From assembly GCA_015847255.1 (NCBI GenBank), contig JADLZK010010879.1:310001-374000 (forward strand): a stretch of DNA of 64,000 nucleotides, given 5' to 3'. The translations under genes were made by a program, and so were the position numbers. This document shows positions 31,722 to 43,700 of this stretch, piece by piece (within the stretch, counting starts at the first letter, position 1; the number at the start of each line of letters is the position of its first letter). The notes under the pieces are model-generated. The model was given only the letters and a program-made list of their open reading frames with translations. It was not told where the DNA came from and searched no databases. The stretch is from Hyparrhenia diplandra. Taxonomy: Eukaryota > Streptophyta > Magnoliopsida > Poales > Poaceae.

Positions 31722-34700
31722 TTAAGCCTTCGCCGGCAACTTGTTCATCACGGGGCTTATCTTATCCTCAGGGATGCCTCTTTGAGGATCAATCTTGTAG
31801 GTGTCATAGAAGTCTAATATTTCCATAGAGATATTCTTAACCTGGGAATTGCAAGTCACAAAGTTGGGTGAAGAAAACAATAGAGAATAAATAGCTGGGA
31901 AATCAACATTAGAACTGCTTACTATGTTCATGTCAACACGGAGCTCTTCAAACCATGCTGTAGTGTCCTTATCTTTCAGAACACTTGCTATGTATATGCA
32001 GGCCAGTGCAATCATGTAGGGAGGGTATATGAGGATAAGGTCCATCTTGTATGTATCATTAACAAGGCCCCTACAAGTCACAAAGGACCGTTTTTTTAAA
32101 AAAAAAGTAACAACGGGTCTAGCTGAAGACTAAGGGCCTGTTTGGTTCCCATGAGACTAGAGACTAGAATGAAGCAAATCCCAGTTACACTAATCCACTA
32201 GGGCAATAAAACTGTTGGGAGGGCTGAAAGTCCTAAGCAGAATAAAAGTCCTAAGCAGAATAAAAGTTCCTTTTTCCCTTAACTGTTGACAATGAATCAT
32301 GCTGTTCACAAAAGCAGTGCTTACCAGGCAAATTGTGTCAGATCTGTTATGCCAGCATCCTGCAATAACCTGCAGATAGGGAATCTATCAACTCAGAGTT
32401 CCGACTAGGACAAATAACTGAAAGCTAGAGATATGAGAAAGGTACGCTCCACAAAAAAACATAAGAGATTACACAGGAAACAGATTCTTACTGTAAGAGA
32501 GGACGGTATGGATGGAAAACAACCAAATAATAGTCAAGAGCTTCCAGGAGTTTCATTTCCATTTCAAGAATATCCTTAATTTCAAACCGATACTTGTCAT
32601 CGGAACCTGCACTTTGAAGAGAGGGGAGAGAAAAAGTTAACCACTGCAGTTTTTCCATGTAAATATAGCAATAAATACAGTTGCAAGACATACCACACAT
32701 CTTTTTTATATAAAAGACAAGAAGCCGGGCTTGGACTGTGCTCTCCTCCACCTTAGATGCCAAATACAAACAAGTAGGTGCAACCAAACGAGGATCATAG
32801 TCTGACATGCTCTTCCTGGAAACAAGTTCCACGTTAGAACAAAGTTCTCACTGCAAATCCAAAAATTCAAGGCCCCACTAGTACAGATAATTCAATGTTT
32901 TTCAGGAGAATATAAAGAAACGAGTGATAAAATATGGATATTTAGCACAGATAATGATGGCGGAAGATTAGGTTTCAGACATGGTTTTTGTATTTCTAGT
33001 TAAAGAGTTTTTTAAGAGGTGGGCACTACCATACTAAATAGTAAAACCAGTGCAATCACCAGTGGAATAACAATGGGAAACAATTCTACAAATCTTGTAA
33101 TAACAATGTTTCCTTCCTCTAAATAGTAAGACCACCAGCGGAATTTAGAAGCGATAATTCTACAATATACAAACACAGATGTGCATGCAGTGTGTCCTCC
33201 TTACATAGAGAAGCATACCTTGTATACACACGCCTGAAGTAAGTGACTGCTGTAGCTATAACTCTGAAATATCAACAGTTTAAGGTCATGTCTTGGCAGA
33301 CAAGCTAAAGATAGGATATAACATGCATGTTGTGTGAAAACTTCATTTGTTGAGATGCACTCAATATTACTTTTTACAGTAATCCTGCAAGTATGTTGCA
33401 CTCATATGGGTCGATGAAGATATACGGTAACTAAGAATTCTATTTGAGAATCTCATCTTTCTCTTAAAGATGCCAGCAATTTATTATTGCACCTGGATTC
33501 GGAGCATCAGGGACAAAATAATGGGGGGAGGAACAAACACTAACGTGGCATTTGGATGCACCATGGGTTTGTGATGTGGACTGAGACTGGGATATGAAAA
33601 GGTGGGTTTTGAGAAGGATAGTATCCTGTTCTTTTCAATGTTTTGCACTGGGTGTTTGGATTGGGGACAATCTTTAATATTAAAGACACTCCTCATTAAG
33701 TCAAAAAGAAAATTAAAGTAAGTTTAAGTATGACCACAGCAAAAGAAATCTCGTTGGAAAATCTGAAGATTCTCTTCATGACATCTTTGAAGCTTTATTC
33801 AACATGTACTGCAAAGAATTGTCCCAAGAAGAAGCATACAGAAAAGAAGTGACGAAACAAGTAAACATAGATCCAACTGAAGTTGCACCCCAGTAACCAA
33901 ACAAAGAGAATTGTGAACCTATTGTACAAGATGAAAGGGAGCCCACACAAACCCACTTCCCTCGCCGTTTTAGATCAGTGGATAAGAGCTGCTCATTTCC
34001 CATTCACGATTCTACATCACATCCCTTTCCTGCTATGCAAACAGGGGTTCAGATATAACCAATCCCTCATATCCCATCCACACCCCTCATTTCTCACTCG
34101 CCAAACACTAACTAAACATCTGAATATGCTGATTTTCAGTTAATAAACCAGCAACCTATATGGTGTGTTCTTTAATTCTTTTAGCATCTATATAAGTTGC
34201 AAGATGTAGAAGGAAAAATGTCAATTGCAAATACAGTAGGAAATCAAGATGACACACTAGTTTCTTTTATCAGTAGAAAATAAACAAATAAATCAAGTTA
34301 TGCAAACAAGGTCTAACCTTTGTCGAACTTTAACCTGCTGTGCCAGCCTCCAGATATCTGAAATCATCAAAATGCTTGTATTGGTAAGGCATCCAAGAAG
34401 ACACATAGTGTCCTAATGCAAAATGGACATGAATCCTGTGAGATACTATGACTGATGTAAATGTATGGAAATGAACTAAGAACATGTTTGGATACATGAG
34501 CTAATTACTAGCTAGCTAAAAATTAGCTCTAGACTCTAGTGCATCCAAACAGGAGAGCTACTAGGTGGGCTAATTTTGTAGCCAAGTTTCAAACTAGTTG
34601 TTAGACAACTAGCTAGAACCGTAGCTAATTTAGGCTAATTTTTAGCCCCAACTAGTAACTAGCCCTAAGTGCTTGGTTTCCTCAAAAACATGGAGTCATA

Positions 34701-35416
34701 GACTAATATTATGAATTAAGATTGCGCCAAATTAATAAAAGCAAGAATTGCAAAATTTCCCATAAAAAAGGTATAACATAAACAGGGGCACGAACTTGTT
34801 TGTTTGAAATCAGCAGAGTAAAAACAAGGAGCAAACCATTGTATTTTCTCTCTCTTCTCAACTGAAACGGCAGGCAGGCGTTTGAACTTAGCATCATAGC
34901 ACATAATGCTCATGGGTATAACTATATATACACCAAGTTATTTGCCACAGTTACGGCATACTGGCAGTCGTGTGAACATCAGATCAGTCTGCATTTGATA
35001 CGCCTAAGGCCATAAAAGACTAGCAGTTCTAACATCTAGCATTGCACGTTGAGTTTGGTATGAATTTTTTAGTACACTGTACAGAAGCAAGCTATAATCT
35101 AAAGCTGGTCACATAGAAGAAAACGCTCGAGCAAGGTGTCAGGAAAAACGGAGGGGAGGATAGTAGCTCACGGAATGACATATGGATCTTGATGAGGCGG
35201 AACTCCTCCGGCGTGATGCCCCGCTCCCGGTCCGCCGCCGGCACCAGGTCCACATCCTCGGGGTCCAGCAGCTGCTTGCTGCACATCCCAGCAGCAACAA
35301 CAGCAGGACCGACCTAATCAGCCACCAAATCGAGAGGCGCGAACGGGGAGAGGAGGGGTCGACGAGGCCGGGCGGGAGGCTTACCAGTGCGACGACGTCC
35401 AGAAGTTGGCGGCCAT
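31722..35416 (-). CDS. CYCC1: Cyclin C (CycC1)
   Basis: Partner of CDK8 in the kinase module of the Mediator complex, acting in RNA polymerase II transcription. Nine exons: 35416-35385, 35278-35172, 34357-34318, 33263-33219, 32815-32694, 32606-32492, 32369-32325, 32070-31923 and 31841-31722. They total 774 bp (257 residues) with every junction GT/AG and in phase, so this gene is intact. N-terminus MAANFWTSSH, then QLLDPEDVDLVPAADRERGI. The cyclin box spans the central exons (VIATAVTYFRRVYTR, DPRLVAPTCLYLASKVEES, LLEALDYYLVVFHPYRPLL). The second cyclin fold includes NDTYKMDLILIYPPYMIALA and the C-terminus ends MNKLPAKA. Length and exon pattern match plant CycC. The neighbouring RNF4-like gene converges on it. 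Confidence 0.93.
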
Positions 35417-36087
35417 CGCGGACCCGCGATCCCGGCGAGCCTGCGGTCTGCGGAGACTCGCCGGCCGAATCGGTGGAGGAGAAAATCGATGAGAAGTGAG
35501 GGGGCCGCTGGTGACGACTGGCAGGCTTTCTCTCAGCCAGATTGATTGCTACACCTTGAATTGGTCAGGTCGGCCCAGCAGGCAGCATTATGGGCCGCCT
35601 GGAGGCTCACGAAGCCCAAATTGCGCTACCAGGCTGCATTTCAGGCTATGAAAATGTCCCTAATGTTTGGAGGATCAGGCAAGGCGTATTCAATCACGTC
35701 TTAGAGCTTATCAGACCCTGTTAGCTTCGAATTTTTTTTTTTTTGAATTGGGACTAAAAAAAACCCTTTTAGTCCCTAGGAAACCAAACACGAGGGACAT
35801 TTTCCCTACAAGTCCCTAATACGTCGTGGCTCGAAATAATTCAGCTGGATTGGGTTGATTCTGATGGGGCATTCAGTCCGCACCAGGTAGGCAGATATCC
35901 ACATGTATAAATTCTTTGATTTGAGGTACGAGTATGCTTACGGTTTGTCTCGAATATACGGTTGAAAAATGTCTCATGGATTTTATGTTATTTATTACGT
36001 TCGTGGATGGAGTACTAGTAGGGTTTCTAGTGTCTGAGACCTTGAGTAGTGTAAAAAAATATGCGCCAAAAAACATGCTAAATCATG
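35417..36087. other. Cyclin C promoter and intergenic
   Basis: The cyclin C 5' region is GC-rich to about 35500. From about 35735 there is a fragment similar to the AGTCCC-rich Tourist-like elements, without a complete pair of ends. Confidence 0.4.
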
Positions 36088-36434
36088 GATCGAAACAACA
36101 TCTCGTCTCAAAATGGGGTCACCATACACAAACCATGTTTACTATTAAATTTTGTTGTACCTCAGATAGGTAGGAACAGGGTTGAAGGACGGCGTCGGTT
36201 TGTACGTCGCCCGTCCTTGGCTGCTGGCTCGAAATAATTCAGTCCGACGGCGACGACCTGGCACGTACGTAAATCGTGGAAACAACATCTAACGTCTCAA
36301 AATAGGTCGATCAGCATACACAAACCATGTTTACTATTTAATTTTGTTGTACCTCAGATAGGTAGGAATAGGGTAGAATTAAGAGGACTGCGTCGGTTTG
36401 TACGTCGTCCGTACTTGGCTGCTTGCTCCAAATA
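36088..36434. repeat. Direct tandem duplication, about 189-bp period
   Basis: Two related copies (about 36088-36242 and 36277-36434) share CATACACAAACCATGTTTAC, GTTGTACCTCAGATAGGTAG and GTCGGTTTGTACGTCG in the same order. A third partial match, GGCTCGAAATAATTCAG, lies at 35829-35845. Confidence 0.8.
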
Positions 36435-37065
36435 CTGTATCGCGCAAGAAGGCGACCAGAATTAAGAGACGGGGACGGAACGGAACGATCGCACCACACA
36501 AATGCCTGCACTCACATCACATGGTCTCACAGCTGCAGCATCAGCTTGACGTCTCAACCACCACCGTGCAGGCTGTTGCATGCATGCATGGCAGGCATGG
36601 CTCCACCTCAACCTCCACGCTGCATGCAGAACGCCCTCGCATCGCATGCAATGTAATGTTACCTGACTGACTGAAACTGAAGCAGCAGCTAGCTCCCCCT
36701 TATCCATATCTGAATCGACCGACGGCGGGTAAGGGTCAGGGGTGGTGACTGAAGCTGGCGTAGATCGGCGACAACGAAAGGCGGCGTCCATCCAAATCCA
36801 AAAGAAAAAAAGATCCAAGGGAACGCCACTTGCCTGCGTGATCATTGTGCGTCCGTGTCTCATTCGTCAATACTAATCGTCAGATCGATCGATCTGCATG
36901 CATGATGTACGGTGCTGCATGCACGGGGCTGTGGACCTGTGCTGATCAACCAATCTCCAATCGGACTGCTAGGGACTTTTTAATCCTTGAACTAAAAAAA
37001 AGTCCTCTTTAATCTCTATCAAATCAAATAGGAGGGGCTTTTTAAGATTTTTACTCTACTAGCAA
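36435..37065. other. Intergenic, nothing recognised
   Basis: Contains another AGTCC-rich MITE-like fragment near 36970-37060. No gene seen. Confidence 0.4.
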
Positions 37066-38232
37066 ATATACTTCGTGCGTTGCAACGGGACAAAAAAAAA
37101 AAAAATCAAAACTTTGACTTATTCCTCTAGCTTCTTTGCATAGCTAGCGATTACCGCAGCGAGCGGATCCGTCGGCCGTAGTGGCGCTCAGTCATCTTGG
37201 CGTGTCCTTGGTGGCCCGCAGAGGCATGGAGCCACTCTGTAGAGCGCTCTAGCGTCCCAGCGGTCACAAGCGGCCAGCTGCGTGGATCATTGACTGGTTA
37301 GCCAAATCAAAGTCTACTTCTAGACACACTTCCCTTTCTTTTTCGATGTTGAGTCCCTAATTCGCTCTAATTTTGACGAATTTGTTTGGTCCTACGAGGT
37401 GAGGTCCCCGCAGCGTGAAGCGGTTGGTCAAGCTCACCGCGGCCTCCCCTGCAACACACCGCCGGTGCATTGTCGGTCTGGAGGCGTGATCTCGACTTCT
37501 TTCCACTTTGATCGATTCCGGTACATATGGAATTGGTAATATTTTATAAGTTGTTTGTGTTTTTAGATTAGTCTAACTTGAGTTTGATTGGAAACCGAAT
37601 CAATACCAATATGTGTGAACTATGAATCTCGCTCGTGTCAATTTTTTCTGCCTATTGGAAGTATTATGAGGATGATGGCCTTTGGTCGATTTTTTTCATC
37701 GCTTCTTACCTCTCTTGTTTTTTTTTTCTATACTTCAACTTTATTTCGATGGTGATGACGGTATGATCCATGGCGGTGGCCTCAAAGGAGGCAGAAGGTT
37801 CTACGTCCACTGCATTCAGGGATGAGGGATGCTACCAGTGATCAATTTTCAAGATGAACAGACAGGAGAAACAACCACAGGAAACGGCAAGAAACGAATA
37901 TACGCACACGTGACTGGACGCTGGGGGTTAGTGGGAGGCAGTCATGGGGGGAGCATCATACATGCAACAAGAGTATGAAAATAAATGTGTGTTTTTTTAA
38001 TCACATGATCGCAGCAATCGAGGGTTGTGGTACCCTGCCGTTGATTGCGTATTGGACGTCGATGTCGAGCGGCACGACGAGGAAGATGTCGACAAATTTG
38101 TTGCCGAGTTTGTTTCTTCTTGCCGTTCGGTCTCCAAGGCACAGCATGCACGCAACTCTTCCGGAGGAGATTGTCTGCGAGGTGTTCTGTGAAATCAACG
38201 AAGACGGGACCTTTAGTATATAATAGATAGAT
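37066..38232. mobile_element. Possible non-autonomous DNA transposon
   Basis: Begins near CTAGCAAATATACTTCGTGC followed by GTTGCAACGGG, a terminus common in interspersed grass elements, and ends near TTTAGTATATAATAGATAG. The interior is GC-rich and non-coding. The assignment rests on remembered terminal sequence style, and no inverted repeat or target duplication was verified. Confidence 0.35.
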
Positions 38233-39570
38233 AAGATAAAGAAAGTTAAAGCAAGAATTTTTTTGTATTCGATTCAAACTCGCTATGGAATATCATTATA
38301 TCAGGAAACTTAATTTGGCGTTGCTGCTTCGGACACTGGAGGGAACCCGAAGCTGAACTCTGAGTGCTGATTGGTTTTTGGGCACGGCGGTGAAGTCCGT
38401 CCGGAACTCATAGCGGCGCGCGTCGTTTGTGGTCAGCCTGGTTTTCTTGGACACGGCGGGAGGGAAGGTGAAAGAAATCGGAGGTGAAAAAAAAAACGGC
38501 AGAAAAGATTATAGTTTCTAAAATACTCTCTTCAAGAGACTTTTTTTAAAGTCCTTAGGACTAAAAAAGTCCCATGATTTTTTTAACCAAATAGCCCCTA
38601 GCTAGATCCTAGATAATGTTAGTATTTCAAACCCATTCACTGGTGGTGATGCCAAGTTAGCTACTGCTCCTCCTTCCGGTGAAAATATAATAATTGTTGT
38701 TGCTCGGCGTGGATCACTCGGTTTTTACGTACCTCTCCGTCTTAGGAGTGCTGACTGCTGAGTGCAAGTTTACTACAATTTCTTTGTACTACTAGGCTAC
38801 TAGCATCAGCATTTTGGTTAATTCAAAGTTAAACTGATCGCGTGTCAAATTAAAAGAGGAGGGAATATATTAATATTAATATATTTATTTATTTATTTAT
38901 AAGGTCCCTACCCTTGGAAAGCTAGGTCGAGAATCCGGGGCTGAAAGTTAAGGGCAGTTTCTCAAAAAAAAAAAAAAAAAGAAAGAAAAGAAAGTTAAGG
39001 GCAGTCAAAGTGGCAGCGATTGGACTGAAAGAGACATATCTTGCTGCGACTGGATTTGATTTGACTTCCGCTGACTGGGTCTCGCTGCGATAAGCGACAG
39101 GGAACGCGGCAAACAGTGTCGTATTGCCACAGCCCGCGTAGTATTTGTACGTACAGTATGTATTATTACCCTGATGATCCCTGAGAAGCTGAAACACCAC
39201 CACCTAACAAGTCTGCAACTTTTTAATAAATTATAAATAAAAGAAAAACCAAGTTTTGGAAACACTGAATTTAGTTATGTTTCTACGTGTGGGGGTAAAG
39301 TTTTTTTTACAAAAATGGTTTGATCGGGATTATCTCGGAGTACAAACTACATGCACGTCGAATAGTTGCATTGAGCAGTGTGCTGTTCTGGTGTACTGTA
39401 GAGTTTACTGCGGTGATCGGTTGGTGTTCTGGTGTAGGTGATCGGTGAAGAAGCTGTCTGCCCCAAGGCCGGTGTACGTGTAGTACGTATGGCAGGCATA
39501 TATCGATCAATGCCGCGGTGGTGTACTCGTTGATACATGCATGGTGCCACAGGCCCCTTGTATATATATA
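38233..39570. other. Intergenic with MITE fragments and A-rich tracts
   Basis: An AGTCC-rich Tourist-like fragment lies at about 38515-38605. There is an A/GAAA-rich tract at about 38964-38993. No gene recognised. Confidence 0.4.
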
Positions 39571-39812
39571 CTCCCTCCGTTCCACAATAATTTGCATTTT
39601 TTTGACTCATATAAACCGTGTTTATTTGCTTTCGTCTTATTTAAATTTTTTATGTAAATTATAAAACAAACAAAACGTCATTACAATATCTTTAGTGATG
39701 TAATAAGTCATAACAAAAGTGGCAATATTTATTAAAAAAAGTTGAATAAGGCGAGAGGTCAAACACAGATTACATGAGTCAAAAAATTACAAGTATTGTG
39801 GAACGGAGGGAG
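39571..39812. mobile_element. Stowaway MITE (Tc1/mariner)
   Basis: 242 bp bounded by CTCCCTCCGTTCCACAATA and its complement (TATTGTGGAACGGAGGGAG at the right end), with TA on each side (39569-39570, 39813-39814). Long subterminal complementarity (TTTTTTGACTCAT / ATGAGTCAAAAAA) gives a hairpin-type element. Ends are nearly identical, suggesting relatively recent activity. Confidence 0.9.
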
Positions 39813-39873
39813 TACTAGTACTGATCGGGCATAAATTTGGGTGCAATAGCCCAATCATGGTGCGTTTGAAAAG

Positions 39874-40148
39874 TGTTGTAAAACACACACGGACTCTGTC
39901 CTAGAAGGAAAGGAGAAGGAAGAATCCTAATCCCAAATCCGTTTGTATGTGGGCTCTTACCAGAAACTCTTAGGCCTTGGCGGGGACTATATATACGTGG
40001 GAGATCTATGTTGTAATTACCAATATTCAGATGAATAAAGAATAGTCTCCCTATCTTGTGTCTACTTGTTCTACTTATTTCATCTCTTGTGTGATCATGA
40101 GAGACGGAGAGGGAAGGTTCTAAACGGCGGCAACATGTTTTTATAACA
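39874..40148 (+). repeat. 5' LTR
   Basis: 275 bp, TG...CA. Contains a TATA box TATATATA (39988-39995) and AATAAA (40034-40039), so promoter and polyadenylation signals are both recognisable. About a dozen differences from the 3' LTR, roughly half of them small indels. Confidence 0.93.
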
Positions 40149-40750
40149 CGTTATCGGCCACAAGCTCTTCGTCGACATCGTCGTTGTAGCCGCCGCCGAT
40201 CTTCGGCACCGGCGTTTCGTGAAAATCCCCGCCGCAAGAACTGCCGACTCACGTCGACATCCCGGCGTTGTTAGCGAACGGATCACGCTACCTCTACCGC
40301 TCGCGATCTGCCCGCATCGACTCATCGTCGTCGGCCGGCGGTCCCCACGGCCTAGCGAACGTCGCTTTAATGACCTTCGCTTCTTCTCGAATTCAAGAAC
40401 CAAAGGTACTAAAAGCATCTCACAGATTGCTTGATTGATGTATTGGCCTTCGAGAAGTCTATATTTTTCGATGCTGTATAGAATCAGATCTATGGTACAC
40501 ATACGTACATGCAAGAAGCATGGCGTATTACGATCGATCTACTATATGCACATGGCCTATGCATAAGGATAGATCCCGATCTGACTAGTGAGTCAAACTA
40601 TCTTTCAACTATTTTCTTTCTACATGTAGTAGAAAGTCACATGTACAAGTAGTACATACTACGTACTCAGACATGTATGGGATTTTTTTCTCTCTCGCAT
40701 GCGTAAACATGATCGGACTATTGATGTCACGTCGGCCTGCCCGGTGATCA

Positions 40751-43700
40751 CGGACACGAAGTCCGGTGATTCTCTCTCTCGGCACATCATCCACCGATCA
40801 CGGACATGAAGTCTGGTGATTACTCAGCATGCAAGCTGATTAATTGACATGCAAAGTTAATTTTGTTGTGGCCGATGTCTGCACCAGCTGCACCTTGGCA
40901 CCTCGTGCCGTCCACCTGTACCGAACCCGCACTATATGTGTCGCCGGAAAGCCGGCCCTGAAGCCATGGCGATGTCGGGCTATTTTCTGCGTTTGGTATG
41001 AAACCAAAAGACACGGGGTCTGTCTCTGTTTTTGTAAACTAAGCCGACCTGAGTTCGCGTTGATGATAGTTACCTCCACGACCGTATCCTTCACCGTCCG
41101 CCGCCGTGACTAGTATGCCATCGCATAATCCGGCCTTAATGCCGCTTACTTCATCCGTACATGGTTTGCTCATCCTAGCCTTGAAGGGCTTTACAAAAAG
41201 CAACGATATGAAGTTGTAGCCGAGTACTATCCGAAAGAAATTGATCCATTGATCATACAGTTGTTAGATCGGTCAAACAAGTATATTGATTTAGAAACTT
41301 GTAGTTTCTAGCATACCAATCTACTATGTTTATTATTGTCTTTGTCTAGTCTTGAAAATTTTGTAACATGCAGTTGCAACATGCCGCGACGATAATTGAT
41401 CCCGATGCTAGCATGCAGCTCATCATCATGGCTAATATACAAGCTCACGTAGCTACATGTACACAAGTTACTTCAATTTTACGGAAGGAAATTATTTTAA
41501 TGATAAAATTCTTCTGTTGTATATATTTTTATAATTGTACCATGTGTTGATATTTTTATGCTCTTTTGAATGCATTTGTTTATATATATCACACATTATG
41601 AATTATATACCATGTAAAGTTTTGAACAATTCTAGAAACATGGTAAAGGTTTATGAGCTCTCTAAATCTTAAAGACCTTAGACTTATCACCATTGAGAGG
41701 CTCATATTTGTGTTTTTCCTAGCATAGGTTTTTTGGGGTTGAATAAATGCTTGGTATAAATTGAAAATTTGCATATACCATAATCACGAAAAATGCTAGG
41801 ATGCTTCTAAGAATATTTTGAGTAACCATCCACTATCTTTTTGCACCTTGCTACTTGTTTACATGCAAGTAAACTTATATGCACATGATCCAAGTTATAT
41901 TAATATGCATGCCATAAAAGAAAAGAAATATCCCGAGTTACTATGTATAGTAAATTATTTGTTATGGTCATTATTTAATCCATGAAGGATATTTTGCTAC
42001 CATTGAAGTGTAGTAAACCTAGCATAAATATTTCTTAGTTACTCTCCGAATTGAGTATTTGGCCGATAGAAGTAACAAATACATTATGGGACTCAATTGC
42101 ATGAGTAAAATCCCAATATTATGATTACGAATATCATATTGCATTGAAAGTTGAATTTTCAAGCTTTTGTCTAATATTTGCTCTATAAAAAATAGCTCGA
42201 AGCTTTATATTAAATGTCTAGAAGACAAGATGGTAAATAGATTTTATTAATCTACATTCTCGAAGAAATGTCTCTTGTATATAGAATATCAAAGAGCAAT
42301 GTAATACATGAAGTATTTAAATTTACCATTAGAAATTACTCATGGAAAATGAGTTGCAATTTTAGACGACTTTATGAACCGGGATATTATCAATTGCAAT
42401 AATTTTGAATGTATGGCTTTCATATATATGTTACACCCCTTGAAGGCTTGTGACGGTATATCATAACTCTTGAATATAAAGCATGAAGCTACCGCTTGTC
42501 AAGTATAGAAGTTAAGACATGCGAGAATGTATATTATTTGGAAGATATAAAGTTTCTCTTGAAGAAGAACTTAAATCATGTGCTTATATATTGTTTGTTT
42601 TTGAAGTTCATATGGTGGTGCATTAAGTTTTAATTCTGTTGAATTAAGTGGTTAATGGTTAATTTGTTAGCTTGAAGACTAATATGAAATATTTAATATT
42701 CTTAGTTGCAATTCTTGTTATTACTTGAAGTAAAATGTGCGAACTTCTCATGGAATAAATTAGTTTTATATGTTTCACATATAAACAATTGTCAATTGCC
42801 TATAAAAATAATTTTTGCATTAATTTATCCACAAAGAAGCCTTAATTAACCATGAAGGTTATAGTTCTTTGTGCATCACTACCACGTAGGTAGATGGAAA
42901 ACTAAATTTTCTAAAAAGCACATGAACAATTGGACTAAAGCGGCATATTAATTGATCTTGGAAGGATCGATTTAGCCAAATTCTAAGTATTTAATATTTT
43001 AGTCCATGAACTAAAAAGTTGTATCCTACCCTCGAGTCTATTGTTGTACAATGAATAGTACATTGGATATGTGAATTTCATGCCATAATCAATGAATACT
43101 ACAAAGTATGATTGGATTCTATGAAGCAAAAAAGTGACTATTCATAGATAATGCACGAAGCAAATCGCTACTTGAAGTAATTATGGCATGAAATGGGGGA
43201 GGAATTTTTGGGTAAAAGGCATAAGAAGATGTGGATAATATATAGGCATAGCCGTCCTAAGTCGATCTTTAAGTGCATGTATCGAGACTTGAAGTTTCGC
43301 CCGCCCCTTCCCTTCCGGCCGAGTTAACTTTCTCTACTGCACTAATTGCATGTAAGCTCGTAGCTCTGCATTTTATTGCTATCTATTATGTTAGACTAAA
43401 TACTAACATTCCACATTACACCCGCATATGTATCTCGTTGAGCTGCAACTATCTTCACTATTTGCATGAATATTAGCATAGCACTATAGTTGTAGCTAGT
43501 AGCTACCTTTGCACTTCCCTCATAAGTAAATTGGCTAGCTAGCATGCTATGTCTATATGGTTCTCGTTGAACTAAGGAATGATTTGCTTTCGATGCATCG
43601 TATGCATAAGCAATAGATTGATTTAAGGCCAAGCAGCCTAAGATCGGGGAGTGAGTTTATGAAAATTTGCTCAATAGAGACTAACCCATTTGATGGGATT

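Noticed and set aside
34483..34672. TAGCTA-rich stretch in cyclin C intron 2 as a MITE
   Set aside because: Similar in composition to the element at 18724-18928, but I could not find matching termini or a target duplication.
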